In this document: positions 34,672 through 41,801 of the stretch, piece after piece
Layout: every line of letters begins with the position of its first letter
Position numbering within the stretch: the first letter of the stretch is position 1
Source: Nioella ostreopsis
GTDB lineage: Bacteria; Pseudomonadota; Alphaproteobacteria; Rhodobacterales; Rhodobacteraceae
Assembly (NCBI RefSeq): GCF_004000255.1
Contig: NZ_RCIQ01000029.1
Span: 1-43,234, forward strand
DNA: 43,234 nt
Direction: 5' to 3'
Position numbers and translations under genes: made by a program
The notes under the pieces: generated by a model
The model's input: only the letters and a program-made list of their open reading frames with translations
Databases searched by the model: none
What the model was told of the DNA's origin: nothing

Positions 34672-34965
34672 TCAGACCTCGAAATGACCGGGAAGGCGCA
34701 GATGCCGACGCCCGACCTCGACGAAGAGCGGATCCCGCCGCGCGGCCCAGACCGCGACCAGGTGGCCGAAAAGACCTATGACGATTCCCGCAACCCAGAG
34801 CTGCAGCCCGAGCCCGATGGCCCCGGCCAGCGTCCCGTTCAGGATCGCGAAGGCCCGCGGCGCGCCGGCCAGCAGGATCGGCTCAGTCAGCGCCCGATGG
34901 ACCGGGACAGTGAAGCCCGGCACGTCCACCAACTGCTCGAAGGCTGGCCATTCGCTACCGCTCAT
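34672..34965 (-). CDS. trbD: Conjugal transfer protein TrbD (VirB3-like)
   Basis: The 97-residue inner-membrane protein carries the VirB3 family features: a PVHRALTEPILLAGAPR segment, two closely spaced hydrophobic helices (about residues 38-72), then AARRDPLFVEVGRRHLRLPGHF. It works with TrbE in pilus assembly. A 66-nt gap with a strong stem-loop separates it from trbC, unlike the tight spacing elsewhere in the operon. Confidence 0.95.
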   Translation of the reverse strand: MSGSEWPAFEQLVDVPGFTVPVHRALTEPILLAGAPRAFAILNGTLAGAIGLGLQLWVAGIVIGLFGHLVAVWAARRDPLFVEVGRRHLRLPGHFEV

Positions 34966-34978
34966 GGCGTTCCTCCCT

Positions 34979-35003
34979 CGCGGCTTTCCACTGGAAAGCC
35001 GCG
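34979..35003 (-). other. Stem-loop between trbC (pilin) and trbD
   Basis: A perfect 11-bp stem (CGCGGCTTTCC / GGAAAGCCGCG) with a 3-nt loop lies in the intercistronic gap after the pilin gene. It is not followed by a U-run on the transcript. A 3' hairpin is a common way to make a pilin message more abundant than the following genes, through RNA protection or partial attenuation. Structure seen; role inferred. Confidence 0.6.
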
Positions 35004-35031
35004 TTCACTGTGGGTGAACCGGTCGTCACCA

Positions 35032-35364
35032 TCAGATCAGCGCCCCGCCGCCGAAGCTGAAGAAGCTCAGGAAGAAGGAGCTCGCCGCGAAGGCGATGGA
35101 GATGCCGAAGACGATCTGGATCAGGCGGCGGAAGCCACCGGAGGTGTCGCCGAAGGCCAGCGTCAGGCCGGTGACGATGATGATGATCACCGCGATGATC
35201 TTGGCGACCGGCCCCTCAATGGACTCGAGGATCGATTGCAGCGGCGCCTCCCAGGGCATGGAGGACCCCGCCGCCCGGGCGGGTCCGGCCAGCATCAGGG
35301 TGACAGTGGCATAGGTGACGGCATGGGCAGTCTGTGCGCGCAGCCGGTGAAGGGATCGGGTCAT
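35032..35364 (-). CDS. trbC: Conjugal pilin TrbC (VirB2-like)
   Basis: The 110-residue prepilin has a long signal peptide ending near GPARA-AGSSMPWEAP and two hydrophobic helices (KIIAVIIIIVTGLTLAF and IVFGISIAFAASSFFLSFF), the layout of VirB2 pilins. In RP4 the pilin is trimmed and cyclised; whether that occurs here is unknown. The ATG overlaps the trbB stop by 4 nt. Confidence 0.94.
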   Translation of the reverse strand: MTRSLHRLRAQTAHAVTYATVTLMLAGPARAAGSSMPWEAPLQSILESIEGPVAKIIAVIIIIVTGLTLAFGDTSGGFRRLIQIVFGISIAFAASSFFLSFFSFGGGALI

Positions 35365-36359
35365 GAAGGGTCTCCTGTGTCAGTGTCCATCCCGGTCGGC
35401 TGCGCCGCCGGGGTGATGCGGTAGTCACCGTCCGGTCCCAGCCCGTCGACGCGGGCGAGCTCGGCGAGGTGGCGGCTGGCCCCGCGGCCGGAGAGGACGG
35501 CGATGAGATCGATGGTTTCGGCGATGAGGGCGCGCGGCACCGTCACCACGGCCTCCTGGATGAGCTGTTCCATCCGGCGCAGGGCCCCCAGGGCCGAGCC
35601 CGCATGGATGGTGCCGATGCCGCCCGGATGGCCGGTGCCCCAGGCCTTCAGTAGGTCCAGCGCCTCCGCCCCCCGCACCTCGCCGATGGGAATGCGATCG
35701 GGGCGCAGACGCAGCGAGGAGCGGACGAGTTCGGAGAGCGAGGCGACGCCGTCCTTGGTGCGCAGGGCAACGAGGTTGGGTGCTGTGCATTGCAGCTCTC
35801 GCGTGTCCTCGATGATCACGACGCGGTCGGACGATCCGGCCACCTCGGCCAGGAGCGCATTGGTCAGCGTCGTCTTGCCGGTCGAGGTGCCACCCGCCAC
35901 GAGGATATTGGCGCGCGCGGCGACGCCGTCGCGCAAAAGCGCCGCCTGGGTCTCGGTCATGATCCCGGACGCGACGTAGTCGGCGAGCGTGAAGACCGCG
36001 ACGGCAGGCTTGCGGATCGCGAAACAGGGCGCGGTGACCACGGGCGGCAGGAGCCCTTCGAAGCGTTCCCCGGTCTCGGGCAGTTCGGCCGAGACGCGCG
36101 GGCGCACGGCGTGCACCTCGGCCCCGACATGATGTGCAACGAGCCGCACGATCCGCTCGCCATCGGCGGGCGAGAGCGTCGCGCCGGTATCGGAGAGCCC
36201 CTCGGACAGCCGGTCGATCCAGAGTCGCCCGTCGGGATTGAGCATGACCTCGACAATCGTCGGGTCTTCCAGAAACCCGGCGATGGCGGAGCCGAGCGCC
36301 GTGCGCAGCATCCGCGCGCCGCGCGCCATCGCTTCCGGTTTCCGAGCTGCCTCTGCCAT
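35361..36359 (-). CDS. trbB: Conjugal transfer ATPase TrbB (VirB11-like)
   Basis: TrbB is the hexameric traffic ATPase at the base of the channel. The 332-residue product contains the Walker A motif GGTSTGKTT, the ASP-box-like segment [13 protein letters not shown], Walker B in [19 protein letters not shown] and the His box in [14 protein letters not shown]. It is the first gene of the trb operon. Upstream, 214 nt separate it from a divergent toxin-antitoxin pair; the traG and ribbon-helix-helix genes often found before trbB are absent. Confidence 0.97.
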   Translation of the reverse strand: MAEAARKPEAMARGARMLRTALGSAIAGFLEDPTIVEVMLNPDGRLWIDRLSEGLSDTGATLSPADGERIVRLVAHHVGAEVHAVRPRVSAELPETGERFEGLLPPVVTAPCFAIRKPAVAVFTLADYVASGIMTETQAALLRDGVAARANILVAGGTSTGKTTLTNALLAEVAGSSDRVVIIEDTRELQCTAPNLVALRTKDGVASLSELVRSSLRLRPDRIPIGEVRGAEALDLLKAWGTGHPGGIGTIHAGSALGALRRMEQLIQEAVVTVPRALIAETIDLIAVLSGRGASRHLAELARVDGLGPDGDYRITPAAQPTGMDTDTGDPS

Positions 36360-36526
36360 TCTGTCCCCGTTCCGTGAGTGGCCCCCAACGGGCGGCCCTG
36401 GATCGGGTCCATCAAGAAAACCGGAAACCGGCTTGGCTCAACAGCCATTCAAGGGGCGTAGGGCTCTGGCGTGCAAAGACAGGATAATGGGCGGGAGGCG
36501 ACCAAACCGGCACCGCACGGCCCATC

Positions 36527-36561
36527 TTGCCTTTTGGCACATATTCTCTATATTGATGCCA
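36527..36561 (+). promoter_or_regulatory. Candidate promoter/operator of the Xre-RES pair
   Basis: TTGCCT at 36527-36532 and TATATT at 36549-36554 are spaced by 16 nt, a fair sigma-70-like promoter. The -10 region is bracketed by TGGCA (36535-36539) and TGCCA (36557-36561), with ATAT repeated symmetrically between them. Such a dyad over the promoter would suit autoregulation by the antitoxin. This is pattern reading only. The remaining 36360-36526 stretch shows no gene. Confidence 0.4.
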
Positions 36562-36573
36562 CAGGAGATAATC

Positions 36574-36987
36574 ATGCAGTTCGCCACGGTCCAGCCGGTC
36601 CTCGCCCGCACCGATCTTCCCGTGATCACCGACGAGGAGGCGGCGGCGCTGGCGCGCACCACCGTCAACCTGTTCCGCGCCTGGGAGCTGACGGATGCGG
36701 AAGCCCGCACCCTGCTGGGCGACATGGCACAACGTACCTGGGCGCGGTGGAAGACCGGTGATATCGGGCGGATCGACCGCGACTTGCGCGCGCGTATGGC
36801 GATCCTGATGGGGATCCACAAGGCGCTGCGCTATTTGTTCACCGACCCCGCACGGGGGTATGCCTGGATCCGCAAGGCGAACGCCGCCTTCGCAGGCCAG
36901 AGCGCGCTGGACGTCATGCTCCGGGGTGAGATCACTGATCTGATCGATCTGCGCGCCTATCTCGATGCCGAACGGGGCGCCTGGTGA
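36574..36987 (+). CDS. Xre/MbcA/ParS-type antitoxin (DUF2384)
   Basis: The 137-residue protein starts MQFATVQPVL after an AGGAGA ribosome site. It has an Xre-like helical DNA-binding region (AARTTVNLFRAW, then LLGDMAQRTWARWKTGD) and a C-terminal MbcA/ParS toxin-binding domain with GIHKALRYLFTDPARGYAWIR and NAAFAGQSALDVMLRG. The QSALD-like segment near the C-terminus is typical of the toxin-blocking part. It overlaps the toxin start by 4 nt (GTGA). Confidence 0.92.
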   Translation: MQFATVQPVLARTDLPVITDEEAAALARTTVNLFRAWELTDAEARTLLGDMAQRTWARWKTGDIGRIDRDLRARMAILMGIHKALRYLFTDPARGYAWIRKANAAFAGQSALDVMLRGEITDLIDLRAYLDAERGAW

Positions 36988-37673
36988 ATGTACCTGTCCG
37001 GCGCGTGACCTGGTCGCGCACGGTCCGCATCATCCGCACGATTCATCCGCCGATCGACCTTTTCGAGGACATCGCCGATCCGGCCGATTGGGAGGCGCTG
37101 GCCTCGGCGGAGGCCAAGTTCAACCCGCGCATCCGCGAGAGCATCGGCGATCTGTACAAGGTGCCCGTCGCCCGGCGCGTGACCGGCCCCGGCGCCAGCT
37201 GGTTGATGGCGCCCTTCGTGCATTGCTCGCCGCTCCGTCCGGGGCGGTTCTCGGATGGCAGCTTCGGCCTCTACTACGCGGGCGACCGCACCGAGGTGGC
37301 GATCGCCGAGACCATCCACCACCACGCCCGCTTCATGCGCGCCACGGAGGAGGCGCCGGGCTGGACCTCGCAGTTCCGCGAGCTGATCGGTTCGGTCGAC
37401 ACCGATCTCGACGACGTCACGGGCCACGCCGATTTGCTGGACCCCGACGACTACCGCCCCTCGCAACTCTTCGGGGCCGAGCGCCGTGCGGCTGGCTCGA
37501 ACGGCATTACCTGGCCCAGCGTGCGCTTTCCCGAGGGCCAGTGCATCGCCATCTTCTGGCCCGACGTTGTCCCGATCCCGACCCAAGGGGCCCATTTTGC
37601 GTATCACTGGAACGGCACGGCAGTCGATTACGTGAAGCGGCTGGATAATGGGGAGGTGTTGCGAGTCTTGTGA
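36984..37673 (+). CDS. RES-domain toxin (NAD+-degrading type)
   Basis: RES toxins deplete NAD+ and stop growth unless bound by their Xre partner. The 229-residue product shows the family residues Arg88 (GRFSD), Tyr98 (GLYYAGDRTE), Glu109 (AIAETIHHH) and Ser179 (NGITWPSVRF); the Arg-Tyr-Glu spacing of 10 and 11 residues matches characterised RES toxins. The start is a GTG at 36984 overlapping the antitoxin stop, which fits lower toxin translation. The pair probably stabilises the conjugative element. Confidence 0.92.
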   Translation: MNVPVRRVTWSRTVRIIRTIHPPIDLFEDIADPADWEALASAEAKFNPRIRESIGDLYKVPVARRVTGPGASWLMAPFVHCSPLRPGRFSDGSFGLYYAGDRTEVAIAETIHHHARFMRATEEAPGWTSQFRELIGSVDTDLDDVTGHADLLDPDDYRPSQLFGAERRAAGSNGITWPSVRFPEGQCIAIFWPDVVPIPTQGAHFAYHWNGTAVDYVKRLDNGEVLRVL

Positions 37674-37825
37674 CGTTGGAAACCGAAGTCCGATGGGATG
37701 ACCGTTCGACGCATACCGGACCTTCCAGAAATCCGGCGAAGGCCAAGACCTTGCGCAGAATTGGGTGCCCCCGCGCAAGCCCCTATGTTTTCTGAGTTCA
37801 GCAGAAATCTTTGTTGGCCTATTAC

Positions 37826-38206
37826 TTAGCCGCCGTATCCTTTTTCGAACACTTCGCTGCGGTGCCATTCCAAGTGGGCACGGTGCTTGTCTGTCAGGCG
37901 AATTGGCGCCTGCCATCTCAATTCGGTAGCAGCCGTTTCACTCAGCTGAGTTGAAAACTGCGGGTGGCCGCCGTCATCGAACGTAACGAGGCCGCGGTCG
38001 AACGCGGCATCCCAGAGCGCCGACAGAAGCAAGCCGTTGTGCACGTCCAGTCGATCCTCGTCGCTTTCGCAATCCTTCCAAGGCTTGATGTGGGAGGCCC
38101 GCAGCAAGGCGTGGTCGGAAATGCCCGTCAGCGGGCAACTGCCCTGCCAGTAGGTGATCAGACGGTCGCGGAATATGCCCTGTCCAACGCGCTTCCTGCG
38201 GTGGAG
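37826..38206 (-). pseudogene. C-terminal remnant of an HNH endonuclease
   Basis: The frame encodes RVGQGIFRDRLITYWQ, CPLTGISDHALLRASHIKPWKDC and LDVHNGLLLSALWDAAFDRG, the HNH nuclease core of restriction-type endonucleases. The family match runs from the stop at 37826 up to about 38206. Upstream of that the frame stays open to 38338 but reads antisense to the DUF3427 remnant, so the N-terminal part of the protein has been lost. The catalytic HNH residues are still present; whether any product is made is uncertain. The gap 37674-37825 holds nothing recognisable. Confidence 0.75.
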
Positions 38207-38216
38207 TTCACCGCAG
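38196..38216. repeat. Perfect inverted repeat at the junction of two gene remnants
   Basis: CTGCGGTG (38196-38203) and CACCGCAG (38209-38216) flank a 5-nt loop. The HNH similarity ends at this point from the left and the DUF3427 similarity begins just to its right, so the repeat sits on the recombination joint. It could have promoted the rearrangement, or be a recombination site. Confidence 0.6.
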
Positions 38217-38657
38217 CCGGACCTGTGGCGCAGATACCAGCGCAAAGACATCCCGCCCCTCTTCGGCGCGCGGTTCAGCCCCGGAAACTGGAACGCGGGC
38301 ATCGTCCGGCTGGACAACACCCTGATCCTGCTGACCACCCTGAAGAAGGGCGGGCTGACCGCGGGCAGCCATTACGAGGACCATTTCCTCGGCCCCGACC
38401 GGATGCAGTGGCAAAGCCAGACCCAGACCCGCCGCGACAGCCAGATCGGCCGCATGCTCTCGGGGGCAGACGATCAGGCGCGCGTTTACCTCTTCGTTCG
38501 GAACGGCAAGCTGCGCAACGGCAAGGCCGCCCCGTTCCTCTATTGCGGTCGGCCGGTGTTCGAGGGCTGGGAGGGCGAGGGTCCGATCACGGTCACCTGG
38601 CGGCTGCCGGTCTCGGTGCCGGAACACCTGCGCCTGGGGTTGGGGATCGCGGCGTGA
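38217..38657 (+). pseudogene. C-terminal DUF3427 remnant
   Basis: From about 38220 the plus strand reads DLWRRYQRKDIPPLFGARF, SPGNWNAGIVRLDN, HYEDHFLGPDRMQWQSQTQT and PFLYCGRPVFEGWEGEGPIT, ending in a stop at 38657. This is the DUF3427 module found at the C-terminus of helicase/nuclease proteins and some restriction-type proteins. The helicase and nuclease parts that normally precede it are missing; the open frame before 38217 is antisense to the HNH remnant. It appears to be a decayed fragment. Confidence 0.75.
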
Positions 38658-38689
38658 GGAGGAACGCGAACGGCCCGACGACGCCGAGG

Positions 38690-39352
38690 TCACGACGCCC
38701 CGTTGGGAGGAACCGGGCCGGATCCGGCCGGGCCACCCTCGGCGGTCGCGGGTGGCTTCATCTCGGCTTTGACGTCGTGCAGGATTTGCACGAGGCGCTG
38801 CTCCGCCCGGTCAGCACGCTCTTCAGCCTTAGCGGCGGCCGCCTCAAGGAACGCGCATTTCTCCCGGAGGCCATCAACAGTTGCCCGGACCGTGATCAGA
38901 TCAGCGGAGATGCGTTCCCGTTCTCCCTCGAGATCCTTGATCAGGGCCAACTGCGCATCGCGCTGGCTGATCGCATCGTCACGCTCAGCCTCAACCTTGC
39001 CGAGGTGCGCGACCAGTTCGCTCTGCTGCTGGTCGGCTTCCAGCCGGAGGTCCCGCATCTCGCGGCGCAGCGCATCCGTCGCGGTCTGCGCCTCTTCGGT
39101 CGCGTCACGCCAGATCCGTGTCGCCAGATCGCGCACCTGCTCCATGACGGTTTCGGGAACCTCGACCTCCTCGCGCGTCACGCGCTCCTTCTGATCCTTG
39201 CGCCAGGCCCTGAGCAGCGGCACGAGGGTCGACATGGAGCCGCCGCCGACCAGATCGAGGACGGCCGAATTGGTCACTGGCCTGCCTTGTGCGAGGAGTT
39301 CGGTGGCTGCACGCGCGACGGCGTCAGGCGTGATAATGGGGGCGCGGGGCAT
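38690..39352 (-). CDS. KfrA-like DNA-binding coiled-coil protein
   Basis: The 220-residue protein has an N-terminal helix-turn-helix domain (MPRAPIITPDAVARAATELL, then NSAVLDLVGGGSMSTLVPLL) as in KfrA_N plasmid proteins, followed by a long coiled coil (about residues 75-200, rich in Glu, Arg, Ala and Leu heptads) and a Pro/Gly tail. KfrA proteins are autoregulated and shape plasmid DNA or aid segregation. A repeat-rich promoter precedes it. It converges on the DUF3427 remnant. Confidence 0.9.
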   Translation of the reverse strand: MPRAPIITPDAVARAATELLAQGRPVTNSAVLDLVGGGSMSTLVPLLRAWRKDQKERVTREEVEVPETVMEQVRDLATRIWRDATEEAQTATDALRREMRDLRLEADQQQSELVAHLGKVEAERDDAISQRDAQLALIKDLEGERERISADLITVRATVDGLREKCAFLEAAAAKAEERADRAEQRLVQILHDVKAEMKPPATAEGGPAGSGPVPPNGAS

Positions 39353-39371
39353 GAGATCACCTATTTCAAGT

Positions 39372-39395
39372 GTAGTGTATCATACGTAGTGTATG
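39372..39395. promoter_or_regulatory. Repeat-based operator candidate upstream of the kfrA-like gene
   Basis: GTAGTGTAT occurs twice (39372-39380 and 39386-39394), and CATAC-gtagt-GTATG forms an overlapping inverted repeat at 39381-39395. It starts 20 nt upstream of the kfrA-like ATG, as expected for an autoregulatory site. The rest of the 277-nt gap up to 39629 is GC-rich and shows no gene. Confidence 0.6.
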
Positions 39396-39629
39396 TAGCG
39401 CAGATTTCAACGCCGTGCTCCGCGCTTGCGGAAGGGTTCCACTGCGCCTCCCTCGGCTGGACCGATCAGTGTGCACTACCCGCGCACGCGTACGCGCGGC
39501 TGCGTCAGGCCAGCTTGGGCGCCATAGGCGAGGCTGGGCGCCGACCTCAGCGCTGATGAGCGAACCCGACCGCGAGGGTGACCAGCGCCGATCCGGCCCG
39601 CCAGAGCCGGTGCGGCCGGTCCTTGGCCC

Positions 39630-41360
39630 CTATTCCGGATCAGGGAGGGCGGCAGCATAGCGCAAGATCGCGGCGCGCGGGATCTTGTAGGCCCGCGGTC
39701 GACCGACGACCTTGGACGGAAGGCGCCACTGGTTTCCACGCTCGGCCTGATGCTGGAGAAGCTTGCGCGACAAAAGAAGATCGATCAGCCGGTCAATACT
39801 GGATCCCCCTGCGGCCGCAACACGCGTCATGGTGGCGACACTGAGGTAGACCGCCTCGGCGTCCTGCCAGCCGACCTCGCTGAACGGCACTACCGGATCG
39901 ACCGTCTCGAGCGGGGTGAGCACGTCGCTTTGCAGGATCTCCCGGATCGCGGTCGCGGCACGCCCGAGAAGCTGACGGTCGGCCGCCGACATGACGCCCC
40001 GGTTCCGGGCCACCCAGTCCGCAAAAAGGCGCCGGAACAACGCCGTGGACCGGTCGAGACCCGGGACCAACCGCTGCAACTCGAGAACGGCAGCCGCGCC
40101 ATGCAGCGCCCCGAAGACGCGCGAGATCCGGTCGGTCTCGGTATCGATGGGACCCACATCCGCCCCGGTCAAGGTTTTCAGAACGTCCTCGACCCGGATT
40201 GTCAGGAAGACGCCCTTTTCGCCAAGACGCCAGTCGATCGCGGACCGGACCGCCAGCGGACCGAACACGCCGGCCCCAGTTGCAGCGGCGGCGGCGATCG
40301 CGTCGGCAGCCTCCGCATCCCAGGCGCGCGCGTCGATGTCGATCACGGCGCGCAGGTCCTGCTGCCCGGGCGTCCGCGCTTCCTGCGGTTGGATCGGAGC
40401 CTGGCCGGTGGAGAGGATGACCACCCGCCGGGGCCCACTGGCATCCATCGCGGCCATGGCCTCCGCGACGGCCGAGATTTTGCGGTGATAGCGCTGCTCG
40501 TAGCCCGCCAACACGACCAGCCCGTCCCCCGCTGCCGCGATCGCCGCGAGGATCCGGTCAGGAGCGTCAGCCCAGCTGAGGCTGACCTGGGCAGGCGGCC
40601 CCCAGACCCCGGCGGCAACCGTCCGGCTGATCCGCCCCGCCGCCTCATTGCCGTGCAGATGCAGTAGGAAAGACGGATCCCCCCGAACCGGCAGGACCAC
40701 CGGCGCAAAGGACGCCGCAAGCCCCAGCATGACCGCCTCGGCAGCGCCCCGCGCGCGAACCCCAGCCCACCATGACGCGGCGGCCTCTGCGCGCCCGGCA
40801 GACGCGACAGAGGCCGCTGTCACGCGCGGCTGGCCGCTGAAGAGGATCTCTCGCGCCACGCCCGTCCCTGTAATGACCTCCCCAGACGGGCAGACGAAGG
40901 CATCGAACCGGTCACCGACCCAGCCCGTGACCTCGACCGCTTCGCCGATGCGGTCCACCGGCATCGCCAGAAGGAAGTCGCACACATCCCGCGGCCGCCC
41001 CCGCAGCTCATAGCCCCGGTCCACCAGGGTCGAGACGACGCGGGCCGGGGCGCTGAGAAGGTCGCGGATCGGCACGACCGTGCCATGCCACTGGCCGTCT
41101 TTCGACCGGAAGAGGATTTCCGCACACCAGCCTGACCCGGACGCCGTGCGGGCCTGGGTACGGACCAGGGCCGCACCGCAGATCGGTCGCGCCCGGCCCG
41201 AAGTTCTGACCCGCCGGATCAGCTCACCGTCGAAGTCATAGCCATCCGGCATCCGGTCATGGAGCTCTTGCAGGAGCGGATCACCGGCATCATCGCCCAG
41301 GTTCAGCGGCTCCCCGCCCGCCTGAGCCGGGGCTGCGTTCTCGGGATCATCATCGGGCAT
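39630..41360 (-). CDS. DUF927-domain protein with a degenerate P-loop
   Basis: The 576-residue protein has an acidic N-terminus, an arginine-rich region and a DUF927 (helicase-like ATPase) domain at about residues 75-400. Family motifs are recognisable: EVTGWVGDRFDAFVCPSGEVI, then SFLLHLHGNEAAGRISRTVAAGVWG (in outline). In active members the loop reads G-x-S-S-x-G-K-T; here it is GNEAAGRISRT (237-247), with Arg for the Walker A lysine and Ile for the threonine. The usual VLDE Walker B is VLAGYE. It is therefore unlikely to hydrolyse ATP normally. DUF927 proteins are common cargo of ICEs and plasmids. The ATG at 41360 has a strong GGAGGAG ribosome site. Confidence 0.8.
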   Translation of the reverse strand: MPDDDPENAAPAQAGGEPLNLGDDAGDPLLQELHDRMPDGYDFDGELIRRVRTSGRARPICGAALVRTQARTASGSGWCAEILFRSKDGQWHGTVVPIRDLLSAPARVVSTLVDRGYELRGRPRDVCDFLLAMPVDRIGEAVEVTGWVGDRFDAFVCPSGEVITGTGVAREILFSGQPRVTAASVASAGRAEAAASWWAGVRARGAAEAVMLGLAASFAPVVLPVRGDPSFLLHLHGNEAAGRISRTVAAGVWGPPAQVSLSWADAPDRILAAIAAAGDGLVVLAGYEQRYHRKISAVAEAMAAMDASGPRRVVILSTGQAPIQPQEARTPGQQDLRAVIDIDARAWDAEAADAIAAAAATGAGVFGPLAVRSAIDWRLGEKGVFLTIRVEDVLKTLTGADVGPIDTETDRISRVFGALHGAAAVLELQRLVPGLDRSTALFRRLFADWVARNRGVMSAADRQLLGRAATAIREILQSDVLTPLETVDPVVPFSEVGWQDAEAVYLSVATMTRVAAAGGSSIDRLIDLLLSRKLLQHQAERGNQWRLPSKVVGRPRAYKIPRAAILRYAAALPDPE

Positions 41361-41801
41361 GGCACGCTCCTCCGTCAGGCATCACCCGGATCACCGAAGC
41401 GAAGTGAACCCATGCTGACCGCACGTTTCACGTCATATAACAATGGGTTCCGGACAAACAACAGCCTGACACCAGGCACACTCTATATCCTGCGAGCCGA
41501 CTGCCGGGCCACCCGTCCCAGCCCACCCAACAAAAGCTGGGCACCGAACGGGAGTTCTGACAAAGATCCGCGCCCAGCATCCACCATTTTGTCCGCTATT
41601 ATCTCTTTTTATATCAGTGACTAATGTTGAAATCTGATTTTTTACGTAATGCCATAAATATTTTTTGCGATAAGCCTTGACGCTGGACTCTGCCTTCCCC
41701 ACCTCTCACATGTGGACGGCGGCGCCCGATGAGCGGGCGAGAACAGAGATCCTACCCTCTGCCCCGCCCTGACCACGCCGAGTCTTTATGGGAGACCCAA
41801 C
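41361..41801. other. 440-nt divergent intergenic region with an AT-rich core
   Basis: It separates the divergent DUF927 and 334-residue genes and must hold both promoters. The half at 41580-41690 is strikingly A/T-rich against GC-rich surroundings (runs such as tctctttttatat and aaatattttttgcg). An ACGTTTCACGT dyad lies at 41423-41433 near the DUF927 start. No coding frame is supported. A replication origin, an acquired segment or simply a strong promoter region are all possible. Confidence 0.45.

Noticed and set aside
33022-35424. 800-residue plus-strand frame opposite trbE and trbD
   Set aside because: Antisense to intact trb genes with clear Walker motifs; no family features and no ribosome site.
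36360-36448. Minus-strand frame before trbB (MAVEPSRFPVFLMDPIQG) as a possible traG end
   Set aside because: The segment is too short to assign and I could not recognise a TraG C-terminus.
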